In this document: positions 36,962-48,711 of the stretch, one piece after another
How positions within the stretch are numbered: the stretch's first letter is position 1
How the letters are laid out: every line of letters starts with the position of its first letter
NCBI RefSeq assembly: GCF_018873765.1
Contig: NC_057924.1
Location: 62,001 to 126,000 of the forward strand
DNA from: Telopea speciosissima
Lineage: Eukaryota > Streptophyta > Magnoliopsida > Proteales > Proteaceae
DNA length: 64,000 nt
Direction: 5' to 3'
Notes under the pieces: model-generated
What the model saw: only the letters and a program-made list of their open reading frames with translations
The model's database searches: none
Told to the model about the DNA's origin: nothing
Translations under genes and position numbers: made by a program

Positions 36962-37922
36962 CTCATTAACTCAACAGAAATAATTCAAACTTCCAATACC
37001 ATCGGGGAAGACACAGAGAAGGTTTGAAGGTCACGCGATGACCAACGGACCACTAATGAGAATCTGGTTGGTCGGTTGATGGAAAATAAACAATAAACAA
37101 CTAAATAAATAAATAAATAAAGGAAGACAATAACTAATAGCGGGGATTCTACCGGGATGGGAATAGTTGAACCTGAAAGAGTTGCAGAGACAAGAACCTA
37201 CGGATTGTTAGTCACCGTACCATGTTCGAGTTCTCTCTGCAACCGGAGAAAATTTAAAAAAGAATATTTTTCAAGACCAACAAAGTTAATGCACACTGAA
37301 CCTAGTGATTCCTGTAAATATCACCATCTGTCACGTGGTGTATCATGTTGCAAATTTTTTTCATACTTTTTCCAAATACACCTGTAGAGTTGTGATTTAG
37401 ACAGTCAAATGTTAAGAATTGCTTGCATTTTTTTAAAAAATTTTTTATTTATAACCAATTTTATTTAAAGAATCTAAATATGTAAATTCACAAGGTCTTT
37501 CATAATGTCGGTTCAAAGGATAGTTTGGGAAATTCTCATTAATTTATGTACATTCTTTTCGTAGAACTCCGACTCTCACTCTTCTTCCTCGTTTCCGCTG
37601 CTGATTTATTTCTCTATCAAAAATCGAGAGGAAATAGAGATTTATCAAAGAAACTACCTCACGAGACGTATTATTTTTCTGTTGTCCCACTTTTGAACAC
37701 CAATGCAAAAAAATTGAGGAAAAACAAATTCCTTTTTCTTAAATTATTACCCTACGTCCTTTCAAAACTTCAGAATAAATCACTTCTTGATGCAAACATT
37801 CAATAAGGGTATCTAAAGTCCATAAGAAAATTCCGAAACAAGAGGAAAGTTGTTATCAAGTTTTCCTTTTAAAAGCGAATTGCTAAAGTTCCAGAATAAG
37901 ATGGCAAGCCATTTGCAGCTAG
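36962..37922. other. Upstream region of CLC-f
   Basis: This should contain the CLC-f 5' UTR and promoter, but I see no distinct TATA box or other element. An AAAT-type microsatellite lies near 37104-37122. Reading frames at 37157-37387 and 37546-37806 have no recognisable domain. Confidence 0.4.
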
Positions 37923-38078
37923 TTTTTTTTCACACTGCAATTGTTAGACATGTGCAACCTTACCTTTGCTTTTCCAAAGAAGCTGTTTCCAGACTCGAAC
38001 CCATAACTACTTGACCATAATGGGGCAATCTTACCATGTTAAGTTGTCTATGTCTAACAATTGCAGGGTGAAAAAAAA
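37923..38078. mobile_element. Inverted-repeat-bounded Au-SINE fragment
   Basis: Two 29-bp arms, 37923-37951 and 38050-38078, are inverted copies with one mismatch (T8-CACACTGCAATTGTTAGACAT type). Between them is a minus-strand Au-SINE fragment with B-box complement 'gactcgaaccca' and 'gaccataatggggcaa'. It could be a fold-back MITE that captured a SINE, or a SINE insertion with a secondary inverted duplication. No clear target duplication was found. Confidence 0.6.
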
Positions 38079-39424
38079 CATGACGCATTTCAATCATCGA
38101 CTGACAACCATTTAGCATGAGAACGCTAACTCAATACACACTTCTCATGATGTATTACAAATTCTAAATTTCCACAGACACATTTCTTCATCAAATAATG
38201 AGGAACATTGAGGGCTCTATGGAATATTCTCCAGTTGTTCCGTAAATGTGGCAATTTCCTAATTCCCATCTTTACTCCATTTCCACAAATAGAAGCCACA
38301 AAGATTAATATTGATTATTGCAGACCAACTTGAAACCAATAGATCCCATTGAATTATATGGTTTATCTAGGTTGGACTAAGGTCTTTATCCTTCCTCTTA
38401 TTAGACCAGGAGACCCTAGGACCTGAAAGTTTACCTCCATTAGCCTACAATCATAAAATAGCCTTTTGAAAATTTTCAGTTGGAAATTTTCAAAGGTATG
38501 AAAATTTTCAGAATCCGTTGTCAAATGAGCTTCCAATGAGAAATCACCAATGCTGAATAGAAGCTGCATCGGATGGGTTCTTGGTCACTTGGGGTTGGAT
38601 GATGACGTCAGAAAAAAGGAAAAAGAGCAGAACGGAAGAACTGAGGAAGGTCGAGTAAAGAGGAGAGATTCGGGAAATTTCTTACGAAATTTCAGAGGGA
38701 GGAGATGTACCTGGGTTCCATGCGAAAATCTTTCAAGGATTCTCTCAAAGTTCTTGAAGTTGATATTCAGCATGCCAATACACTGTAAGTTAATTAATTT
38801 TTATTCTTTTTTTGCTTCCGGTTACAACTTTTTCTAATAGCGCTTCTTGAATCTTTCCTCCTCCCCCTCGTTTGCTTTGACTTTGTACTTGGAATTTATG
38901 GCTACACTGAGATGGTGCTTCGTGGTTTAATCTATGAAAACTTTTTCTGGTTGAAGTTTCTGCCTTTAATCTTCAATAGGTGCTTCGAATTTGTAATTTT
39001 TTGCTCCAGTTATATTCTTGTTGGGATTATTTATTTCATCCCCAGTCCCCCTTAAACTTGTGGTTGCATTTGATGCATTGACAAACCCAGAGTTTTACCT
39101 CAGTTGCAGAGTCCATGACTCAGTCGTTGCACGATGTTGCACCGCTACCTCCGTTGCAGAGTCCGACAAATTTGACCTTCGCATGGTGCGGAAGGAACGA
39201 GAGAAAGAGAAAATGAGCGATGAGGAACGAGAGACTGGGGGAGAGGGAGGGAGAGGAACCTTTAGCTTCGTCGGAAGTAAAAGAGAGAGGGGATAGTACA
39301 GATGATTTTGGGGTATGCTCAATTACGTTTTAACCCTTTTAAAAAAAAGTTAATATAAGTACTAAGTTTTCTTTTATTTTTCAGTAGTGAATATGATTTC
39401 ACTCAATTACCCTCATAAATTTAT
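38079..39424. other. Intergenic, no gene supported
   Basis: Short frames (38550-38837 plus, 38585-38773 minus, 39018-39322 both strands) have no recognisable domain. The segment 38440-38520 is rich in 'gaaaattttc' palindromes. The stretch ends with TAAATTTAT at 39416-39424, the target duplication of the MULE that follows. Confidence 0.45.
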
Positions 39425-42400
39425 GGGTAATTTACACATACCACCCCTGAGGTTTAAGGAAAGTATAATTATACCCCCTAGTTTTAGATAATTTTGCGTA
39501 ACCCTGAGGTTTACTAACGTTAACACATGCCCCCATTCTGTTAGTTTATGACTAACAATGTTTAAAACATGGGGTGAACTGACAAAATTACCCTTGCAAA
39601 GAAAACTTTAAAAAAAATCTGCAACTCATCTTCCCCAATCGACCTGAGAATGACTTTTTTTCCCCCTTTGTGGATTCAATTACTCACAGTATCAAAGGAC
39701 TGTTTCGATGAAGCTCACATTCAGACCACTTCTCTCTCAATTGGATCATCACACTCCATCCATCTGAATTGAATGAACTATTTGACCTCCCTCTTTCCTT
39801 AGTCACCTAATCCCATACTCTTTTGGTGAGGTATGAAGCTTACCAATTGTGTCTTAGATGTGGCCGTCTCTCCCATTGTATCTTTGATTGTGTAGGAAAT
39901 GAGCTGCACTCTCCAATTCCCTATTTGTTGGGAATCTTTCTCAAATCTTAAAATTATTCTCAAACTAGATGCCAAAAGCCTTGAAATGCATTATGCCTGT
40001 CACGGCTTTGAAGAAGAAGAAGGACCTCAAGAAAAGTCCCAGAATTTCTCTCATCAAAAGGGCAGAACCACCCAAATGACCACATCTCAGGCAAAACAAC
40101 ACCCTTTGCCCTCTGCTACTAAATCGAATGTATCAATTGATTCCAGTGGTGGCGGAAGTTGAAAAGAAAAAGAGAGAATTGACCGAAGAAAGGGTCAATG
40201 TTGAGGAACTTGAGCTCTTCCAAAGATATTCCACCGACCTACTTAAACTATCCAAGTCTATTGGTATTCTCTCAGAACCAGGGTTTCAAGAATCAGTGAA
40301 TCGGCTGATTCCGTGAGCAATCCTGATTTCCACCAATCCGATAACACTCAAAACCCTAGGGTTCTTGAGCACTGGTTCTAAAGCCAAGTAAGCTTCTTGC
40401 ACTTTCACTTTCTCCTCAACTGAAATTAGCCCATTAGGGTTTCTTTGAAAACGAAAATAGGGTTTTAAGCAGTAAATTCTGAAATTCTTTTGTAGGTCAA
40501 ACTACGGTCCTGGGATCAAGTCATGGTTCCCCTAGGAAACCAATTATAAATCAATTAGGGTATTGCACGCCCTGGGTTAGCCCATGGTTGCCCATGGACG
40601 CCCTATTGAAATTTTAGGGTTTCCCATGGTCGTCCATGGGAACCCTGGTGCATCCCAATTAGGGTTTGGTCTAATAAACCAATGCCCTGCCCTTTTCTTT
40701 TGTATCCCATGCAATTATAGAACCCAAAAGAGATGGAGAAATTCATCTCGAATCCATCACATGGAAAGAGGGATCCATCCCATATCCGAATGCACAACGG
40801 AAATAAATTGATTCGGGTGTTTTTTCGAATCCCATAAATAATCAATAATTAAAATCAAGAGGAATTAATAAATAACTGCTAACCTGATGAGCCTCAAGTG
40901 TTGCTCCTCCAATAGACAGTGGTTCTTCACCCAATGAGCACTCCAAGTAAACAGATCTGAACCTCCAATGGTGCAGCCAAGGTTCTTCAAGCCAATCCCA
41001 GATACTATTCAGTTCTTCAAGCACAGATCTGGGTTTCTAAAACCCTAACTCTCAATCATAGTAGAGAGAAACAAGAAGAAGAAGAAGAGATCACAAGAGG
41101 GAGAGAGAGAGACCAAAACACATCCAAGAGGGGGCAGCCAGAAAAATGTGGAGACTTGGCTCCCCTCCTGCGTTTTGGTCCCCTATTTATAATAATGGGG
41201 TTTAATTAAATCCCTGGATGGATTTAGATAAAACCCTGTGAGAGTTTGACTCTCTCTCTCTCTCTTTGTTTGACAGCTCTGTTTAAACTCAAAGTGCTTC
41301 TAATAGGTGAAGAAGCAGAATCTAATAGGGGATGGTTTAATTAGTTACTTTGTTTAAATTTATGGATAATTACAATCAACACCATATCCATTAATTAAAT
41401 AAAAAATCAATTAATATAATAAATTCCAAATAACTCCCTACATGATAATAAATTATCATGTACAACCCCCAACTAATCAACACCATCATTGTAGAATCTA
41501 GGGCATGTACACTTGTACTGTCAAACCCCATTCCATAGCACATGTCCATATAAGAGCGTCTGTGCATCTGATCGGGTCCCGCAAAACTCGATAAAACACT
41601 TTGTTCAAGTAATCATATATAATCTATTATTTTATGTAAAATAGATTTTGCAAAAATCATTTCCAAAACGGCACTAGATCCAAATTCCGATCCGACTATA
41701 CACAGACAATCTCAATCTTGGTGTTCCCTAATCGGGCAGTGGTGACCACGTTGAGTAACTCCTTCACTCACAAAGTATTCACGCATTCCCAGAACATCGG
41801 CTTTGACTCACTTGAGTCTCAGTCATTAATGAACCAAAGAATGCGATCACACTTTGCAGCGACAGGGTTTCCTCAGGTAAAGGGTGTAGGTGACACATGT
41901 CTATCCCTTCCTACATCTGACAGTAATACATGAGGGAATCGACAAAGTAGATTCTTTGCCAATACACACATCAATCATGTGAGTACTCGCATTTGTACCC
42001 TGACATCACATGTCTAGGCATACCCAATACGACGACCATATGATAAGGGTGCCCAACACAAACCCTAGTCATGACTAACATTTTAAGTAAAACTTACAGA
42101 CACATAATGCTCAAAAAATTTATATCACATGTGATAATATTAAACCAAAATGTATAAAAGTTCAATACAAAGTAAAATTGGATTGAACCGGACTGAAACG
42201 GGTTTGATGGACACACAAATCCAACATCTTTCTCATTTACTTATATTTTTTCCATATTTTAAGTAACGGGAAGTGTGTTATTCCATCAAGGTGAGTCTTA
42301 ATTGATCGATGATTTCTTAAATTTATGGGTTAGTTCTTGTTGCTCTAACATATGATAATTTGTGGTTTACTTGGATGAATAATGATGATGCAGCTCAGTG

Positions 42401-42732
42401 GTACAGGCAGGGCCTTAGGCATGGCTATGGAGTGTATAGGTTCTACACGATGTTTATGCAGGAACCAAAACCCTAGCACATCCAAGACTCAAGAATACCT
42501 GCAACTCATCTTCCTCAAACGATTTGGGGAAGATGAGTTGCATTTTTTTTTTTGTTTCTTATAAGGGCAATTTTGTCAGTTCACTCCATGTTTTAAACGT
42601 TGTTAGTCATAAACTAATGAAATGGGGGCATGTGTTAACGTTTGTGAATCTCAGGGGGTACGTAGAATTATCCAAAATTAAGGATATAATTATGCTTTCA
42701 TTAAAACTCAGGGTGGTATGTATAAATTATCC
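39425..42732. mobile_element. Mutator-like element (MULE) with long TIRs, non-autonomous
   Basis: This 3308-bp element has terminal inverted repeats of about 215 bp (39425-39641 and 42520-42732), both starting GGRTAATTTA. It is flanked by a perfect 9-bp duplication TAAATTTAT at 39416-39424 and 42733-42741. Long TIRs plus a 9-bp duplication define MULEs. No transposase is visible. The interior holds a zinc-knuckle-like coding fragment (39832-39895: YEAYQLCLRCGRLSHCIFDC) resembling the CCHC segment of plant LINE ORF1/DUF4283 proteins. It also has LTR-like sequence at about 40850-41940 and a 14-bp hairpin (42501-42514 with 42528-42541) next to the right TIR. Confidence 0.85.
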
Positions 42733-42741
42733 TAAATTTAT

Positions 42742-44244
42742 TTTCAACGGTATCCCAATCTGTAGTTTTAAGAGATTAGTTAGTAAGAGACCATTATTAC
42801 GTTAATAATTTCTCTTTATGTACGATCGCACAATCTGTATTAAATGTAATCAGATTGACATAAATGCCAATCCAAAATGACATAAAGTCTCCCACACCCC
42901 TTTTTGATAGAGTTGATGAGAGAATCTCTCTCGTCTACGAACACCTTTACCGTGTGTTTTTTCATTTATTTTCTCGGCATCCAAAACACTGCGCCATAGT
43001 CATCTAAACTTTTTATTTTTTGGGTTATAAGTGTCATATAACATTCTAACAAAGAAAAGAAAAATATACGAATATGACAACGTGACTCATGGAGATGACC
43101 GAGGATCCGAGATCGGGATTCGGGACTTCAGGAGAGAATATCGGTCTATATATGTTCGTGGTAGGATTAAGAGTGGCCAAGCGGAAAGGGTAAAGAACCC
43201 TAATAAGAAAAAGATGGACTGAAATCAAAACCCTAGCAGGTAGAGGTAGAACTGCTTTTTAGCATATCAGATAATTCGCCCTTCGTCAACGCCCACCCCC
43301 CAAGTTCTTCTACATCCACAACCGCTAAAGGGGATAAGAAAGGAAAAGAAAAACCAAGAACCGCCCTCCAACTTCCAGACACGGCAACTGGAGAAATTTT
43401 ACAATTTTTTTTTTTGCATCTTATTGTGACTTTATTTGTTTTCAACGAGAGAAGGAGAGTTACACGGGGAGGTTCTTGTTCGCCGTCTATAACACGCCAT
43501 TAACGTACGATTGCAGAGAACTGGATTGGATCCCCGAAAATTACAGCCGGAATTTTTTCCCCCGTAACCAACCGAAGTGGAGACGAAACACGCATCGGGA
43601 CGCGAAGGTTAGATTACTGTCTCTCGAATACTCGATATGTCCCAGATCATTGGTCTGTACCTCAATCCTTGGTCCAAGTTGTTTGAATTTCGAGCCTTTC
43701 TGACTTGGATTCCCTTCCCGGAGCTCCAAAACTGAAACTATGGAATTTACTCAGAAGAGTTAGGTTCGACTTTCAGCTCGTCTGAGCTGTTGATTGTAAG
43801 TTGCGAGTGTTTTGATGGAGGGTGGTGATTGAGCCCGCCCCCCTCCCCCCCTCTTTGCTGTGGGAAAAATAAAGATACGACTCTGTGGTCTGGAGGTGGG
43901 AATTGTGATTAACAGGATAAAGACAACTTTTATTTATTTATTTATGGGGAGGGGATCGTTGCACAACCTTTTGTTTTTTTCTCCCTTTATTTAATTATTC
44001 ATCTTTGCGTAGGAATTGCGAATTGGAGGTTTTGTTGAAGAAATACAAGTACCTAATACGGTAGGCATTTGGGTGTCAGTGGAAAATTCTACACTTAGTA
44101 GGTACTTCTACGGGTATTCAAACTCTAGGGCAACGTGAGGTCGTTCGCAGAGTTGATCTTCAGCGCAGGAGAAGAGGGCAACCATTTGCCGTTTTTTCAG
44201 TCTGGTTGTTTTTTCTTCTGCGCATCTTTCAGCAAGAAACAATC
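42742..44244. other. Intergenic and 5' UTR of the At4g26450-like gene
   Basis: No separate gene is supported. A candidate 5' UTR intron ends at the acceptor 'catctttcag' (44231-44232), just before the start codon at 44245; the first untranslated exon probably lies around 43450-43610. C-rich and T-rich runs are present at 43838-43853 and 43921-43944. Confidence 0.45.
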
Positions 44245-47200
44245 ATGCACGCTCGGCACCGCAGTCCCGGCAGTGGGGTCAGGTCAATGGGAATGGGACT
44301 GGCTGCTAGTCGGATCTCGCCAGAAGGTTCAATAAGGGGTCATGGAATGTACAGCATGGAATACCGGAACAACAATCGCAGCTTTGGGCGTGGCCCCCCA
44401 AAACCTTATCCACCAACGCAGCTGCCCCGTAGGGGTGACATTTTCATGGAAGCTGGTCGCCTCGCAGCTGAATATTTGGTTTCTCAGGGATTACTACCTC
44501 CTAATGTACTTTCGGCAAAGTCTCAGAACGGTAGTTTGAAAAATCAAATCGAGGATTTGCATGAGTTTAGGTCCCTAGATAGAGAAAGCATGCAGCTACC
44601 TCCTGAGGGCAGAATGTCAGCCCTTGCTCGCCTTGGGAATGTTGTTCCTGATACAGGTTCTGGCAGGAGAAGGTACAGTGAGGAATTCAATCCGACGGGA
44701 TCAAGAAATCATGTGAGAGGAAAGAGGAGGATGGGGCCTTTTAGAAGTTATGTTTCGGATTGGAGCAGCAGTGGAAGGAGTGGGTCATGGTCTGACAAAG
44801 CTAAGTTTTCGCAGGATATGGAGGGTGAGGATGATTTTGTTTCTGGATGTCCTAGAGATCAGAGAGCTGGTGTCGATATTGGTTCTGGGACCCCAAAGGT
44901 TGTTTCCAGTGAACTGAACTTGAAAGGTGATCCTGCATGCGACTCAGAATCTGAACTAGAAACTTATGAGTTCCCTGATGATACGTGTTCCAAGGGAAGT
45001 TCTTCTAGCACCTGGAAAGAACTTCCTCCTGAGACTGATGGGGAAATTTCCAAGGGGTCTGATGATTCAAGGGTTTTTAGTGTGGAAATTGGAGAGGTAA
45101 AGGATGGTTCAGGTAACGATGACATTGACAAACAAGGAAGTGAAGAAGATTTCTCTATGCATCATTCATCCTTAGAGGGTGATCAAGTGAGCAAGAATGG
45201 CAGTGATTTGCTAAAGCTATGTAGCTTTGCCAAAGTACCTACCAGAACCCGTTCTGCCTTGGCGTATAAGGGCTCGAAGGTTGATCCGATTCCATTGACT
45301 AAAGAGGGGAACACATCTGATATTGCACTCCCAAAAGAACACTTTATTGAAGGAACTTTGGGTGCCATGCTGACAAATCATGTGGACAGTTCAAAAGGCA
45401 TTGATTCTGACATTTCCGGAGCTCCAGCTGTCCAGTCCACGGAGGATGCTGGAGACTTGGATTCTGAATGTTCCATGGGCAGAGGTAAATGCAGGAGGTC
45501 TCAATCTTTCCCGGATGGATCTTTCACCCAGCATGAACAGGAATCAGGTGCGTTCGGAAGATCCAGCTCTATGAGCAAGTTAAGTGGTGAGAAAAGAATA
45601 GGAGAACATGATGACATTAGGGAGGGAACCAAGAAACAAAGAGAATGGCCTTTATCCATGGTCACAGAGATTGATGAGTCCTTCCACCTTCACAATTTGA
45701 GTGTAAAGCGGCAATCAAGTTTGCACGGGGAGAGCCTTTCACCTGATGAGGAGGTGGTGGAGGCTGTTGGTCAAGAGGGCTTGGTGGATGATGCTCTCTT
45801 TCCAAAAGATGGAGCTAAATCAGGTATTGAGTTCAGGGAAGAGAAGCAGCTTTTTCCTAGTTCATTTAAGATTTGTGACCTTAACCTCATGGAGGCTTCT
45901 GATATGAATGAGGGCCATGATGGTGATCCGATTCTTGGCCTTGCCTCCACTTTGGAAATGAGGAAAGAGGCATCAGTGGATGTTGATTTGTCAATAAGTA
46001 ATACTTGCAATAGATCTGATGACTATGATAGATGTTTGTCTGATACTAAAGAGGCTGCAACAGTTGATGCAACAAATGATTGTGTTAAAGAAGACAATTC
46101 GTTCAATACTGCAGAGAGAAAGTAAGTTCTCTAATTGGTTCATTAATTTATTAATGTTATCTTTATATGTGGTTTTAACAGCATTTTAAAAGATGTTCGA
46201 GGGTTGGGCCTTGAAGAGGCTTAAATTAATGTCTCAAGCATGATAGAAAATAAAGCTAGAAAACTCCTCAAGTGTTGTTATTATAGTTAACTTGTCTTTC
46301 CTATAATATTAATTTTTATCATATATATTTTTCATTTCTTTACTGATCCTTTTTTTAATGATTTTCAGTTGAAAATTAAACATGTCATAAAAAAAAGTCA
46401 GTACCCAGTGCACGAGGCTCTCGCCACTGTGGGGGTTTGGGGAGGGTCATAATGTACGCAGCCTTAATCATGTAAGACTAGAACCAGAATAGGTCTAATC
46501 CCAGGCAGGATCAAATAGAAAACCAAAAAAGATAACCAAAGAGAACAATGGGATCTCAAAAGAAATTTTAACTTCTTTCTTGAAAACCGAAGGAATTATA
46601 TGAGGGAACCAAGAGAACAATGAGAATTCAAATAAGGGAACAATTTGCTTGGTTGAAGTAACAAATAAAAACCCACAAATTTGTAACCTGTTGAAGCATC
46701 AATGATCTTGATGTGGTAATCTTCAAGAAATCGATGTGACAATCAATTAAAAGAAATCCCAGTAGCTTGTAGCACTCTTGAACTCGATTTGAACAAAGTT
46801 AGGGTTTGGATTCAATAACCGATGGAAGGGGATGTGGGAAGGGAATGGCTATCTCGGCCTGGGCATCTCACCCGTCCTATCTCAAGATTTTCACAAAGGC
46901 TAAAGCCAATATTTCATTAATCAAATTCGTGCCCAATGCTGGCCCCCCTTACAAACTTATGTAGAAGACTCAAAAATAGACTTAGACACTAAAAAAGAAA
47001 GGCCTATCCCTATCCTTAACTTATACAGTAACCTAAATTGACTAGAAAAGTGAAATAATAAAGAAAACAGACTCAAAACAGGACTCTAACTAAATTAATG
47101 AAGTAAATGCCGTTTCCTACTTTCTACCAATATTTTAAGCTCATTAAATTGACCAATTACGAAGTAAACCCATAGGATCAAAGTCCCAATACTTATATGA

Positions 47201-48009
47201 CCCAAACGAAAGCTTATTTCCACTGAAATAAGCCCTAAGTGACTTATCTACATCACTTAATATTAAACATGTTATATTTTACATATTTATTTGTTGAAGC
47301 CAAAGTGCTCATGATGCTTGTACCCCCTGCCCTGAAGATGATGCCTCTCTTTTTAGGCTAGTGCAACACCTTTTATTGTGGAAAATGCTGGATTAAAGAT
47401 AATAGATCTGTACTTTTGTCTGGTTTATTTTTTTTGTCTACTTTTTACTGTTTTTAGATAAATTTATAGCTGAAGGAACTCTTTTTGTATACATTCCGAT
47501 GGACATATCCTGTTCCTCCTGTATTTGGTTTCTTAACTGCTGGTTCTCTTATAAGATTGTTGATGTTTAACGATACAGGAGTGGAACTGTGTATTCAAGC
47601 CTTGAAAACTTTCCAAGCCACACAGAGACTACTGGTGATCTTCCTGATGTTCAGGATGGTTATGGTCTCATGATTTCTGAGTTGCTTGGCACTGATATCT
47701 CAAATTGTTCATCAGTACAAACAAATATTTCTGGTCTGCACACTGAAATGAGTCTTCATAATGGAGAGGTACTATTGTAAAATTGATAGAAGTTGCATTT
47801 GATCAATTCTTTCCTTATCCATATTTACAGTGGTGGCTTGATACTTATTATGATTTCATTCTCATTTAGTTGCACTGCAGTGTGGGTTCGAATGATTAAT
47901 TATTTGTTGATTGCTTCTTGTTTCTCACTTATTTCAGGGTATTCTTGGCGACGATGACCCAATATATCTATCTCTGGGAGAAATACCAATAAGTATGCCA
48001 GATATTTAG
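44245..48009 (+). CDS. At4g26450-like protein of unknown function
   Basis: Three coding exons, 44245-46121, 47579-47768 and 47938-48009, join in phase (2, then 0) to 712 residues. The start MHARHRSPGSG was chosen over an upstream in-frame ATG (44206) because a splice acceptor ends at 44232 and the MHARHRSPG start matches the plant family I recall. The conserved N-terminal helix-like segment GDIFMEAGRLAAEYLVSQGL (residues 64-83) is followed by a long Ser/Asp/Glu-rich, apparently disordered region with basic patches. The acidic C-terminal stretch DDDPIYLSLGEIPIS is also conserved in feel. No catalytic domain is visible; a nuclear role is likely from composition. Intron 1 carries a truncated SINE and a solo LTR. 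The stop right after LGEIPIS may be a read-in of intron sequence, because a donor-like A|GTATGC sits at 47992-47997, so a further exon may lie beyond the 12-kb insertion downstream. Confidence 0.85.
46389..46462 (-). mobile_element. 5'-truncated Au-type SINE
   Basis: Only the 3' half of the SINE is present (plus view: 'agtgcacgaggctctcgccac' to 'catRatgtacgcagcc'). The near-perfect 14-bp repeat ATTAAACATGTYAT at 46375-46388 and 47262-47275 is its target duplication, now separated by the solo LTR. Confidence 0.7.
46469..47255 (-). mobile_element. Solo LTR (copy B of dispersed family) in intron 1 of the At4g26450-like gene
   Basis: A single LTR of 787 bp, reading TGATGTAG to CTTACATG on the minus strand, is bounded by CTTAAT at 46463-46468 and 47256-47261. 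With no internal region and one intact duplication it is a solo LTR, formed by LTR-LTR recombination. It is homologous to 34757-35720 and 62953-63640. Confidence 0.78.
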
Positions 48010-48542
48010 TTGAATGGTATTATTGTTTTCTTTATATCCATCTGTTTCATGGTTGATCTGCCTAGGGGAATGTATACCTTCCTTTTCTGAATTCTGAAGA
48101 ATAATTTTGTTCATGTGGGTTGAAAGTGCCTGCTAGCTTACTTGGTAAGGTCTTTGGCTTGTAGTAAAGACCTGGGATTGAATCCTCTGTTTTCATCTTC
48201 CAATCTCGTATTCCCCAACTTCCCCCCTCCTCAAAGAATAAAACTTCCTTTTGGTTTCGTATCTTCTGGAATTTAAAAAAGAGAGGAGACCAAATTTGCC
48301 ATACAATCCTGGGAATGGTATGGTGGCTTAAAGAACTGCTTATAACTAAGGCTTTAATGGCCTAATGGGGATCAGTACGTGACTTAAAACAGATATGACA
48401 GTTAACAAGCATCATTTCATTAATTGAAAAACTTAGTGGAGAAAATTATACTATTTGTCTCTCACCAATTATCTTTCATGGACAATGGAAGGTTCATCAA
48501 ATGGAACTTAGTTCTAATCTTACTTGAGAGGTCAAAATAAGT
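48010..48542. other. 3' flank with tRNA-derived SINE-like segment
   Basis: Positions 48125-48290 have an A-box-like 'tagcttacttggtaagg' and a B-box-like 'gggattgaatcc' 44 bases apart, the layout of a tRNA-derived SINE. This ends in a C/T-rich tail and an A-rich run. The rest is unremarkable and includes the 3' UTR or an intron of the upstream gene. Confidence 0.5.
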
Positions 48543-48547
48543 ATACT

Positions 48548-48709
48548 AGTTCAGAATCAGAGTTGGGAGAATAATATGACTTGTCATCAATGACAGAGGT
48601 CCACTTTATTTATAGAGAGAATTATAGCCCAAGGACAAACTAGTCAAAGAGGGAAAATAATAAAACCCTAAAGTAAAGAGAGAATATTCCAATCCCACGG
48701 TTCTCAACA
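48548..48709 (-). repeat. 3' LTR of degenerate copia
   Basis: This 162-bp repeat matches 60655-60814. It is the downstream LTR, since the adjoining plus-strand 'ctccccctcaag' is the complement of a polypurine tract. Confidence 0.9.
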
Positions 48710-48711
48710 CT

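Noticed and set aside
38550..38837. Small basic protein gene
   Set aside because: Open on both strands, with palindromic low-complexity surroundings and no recognisable motif.
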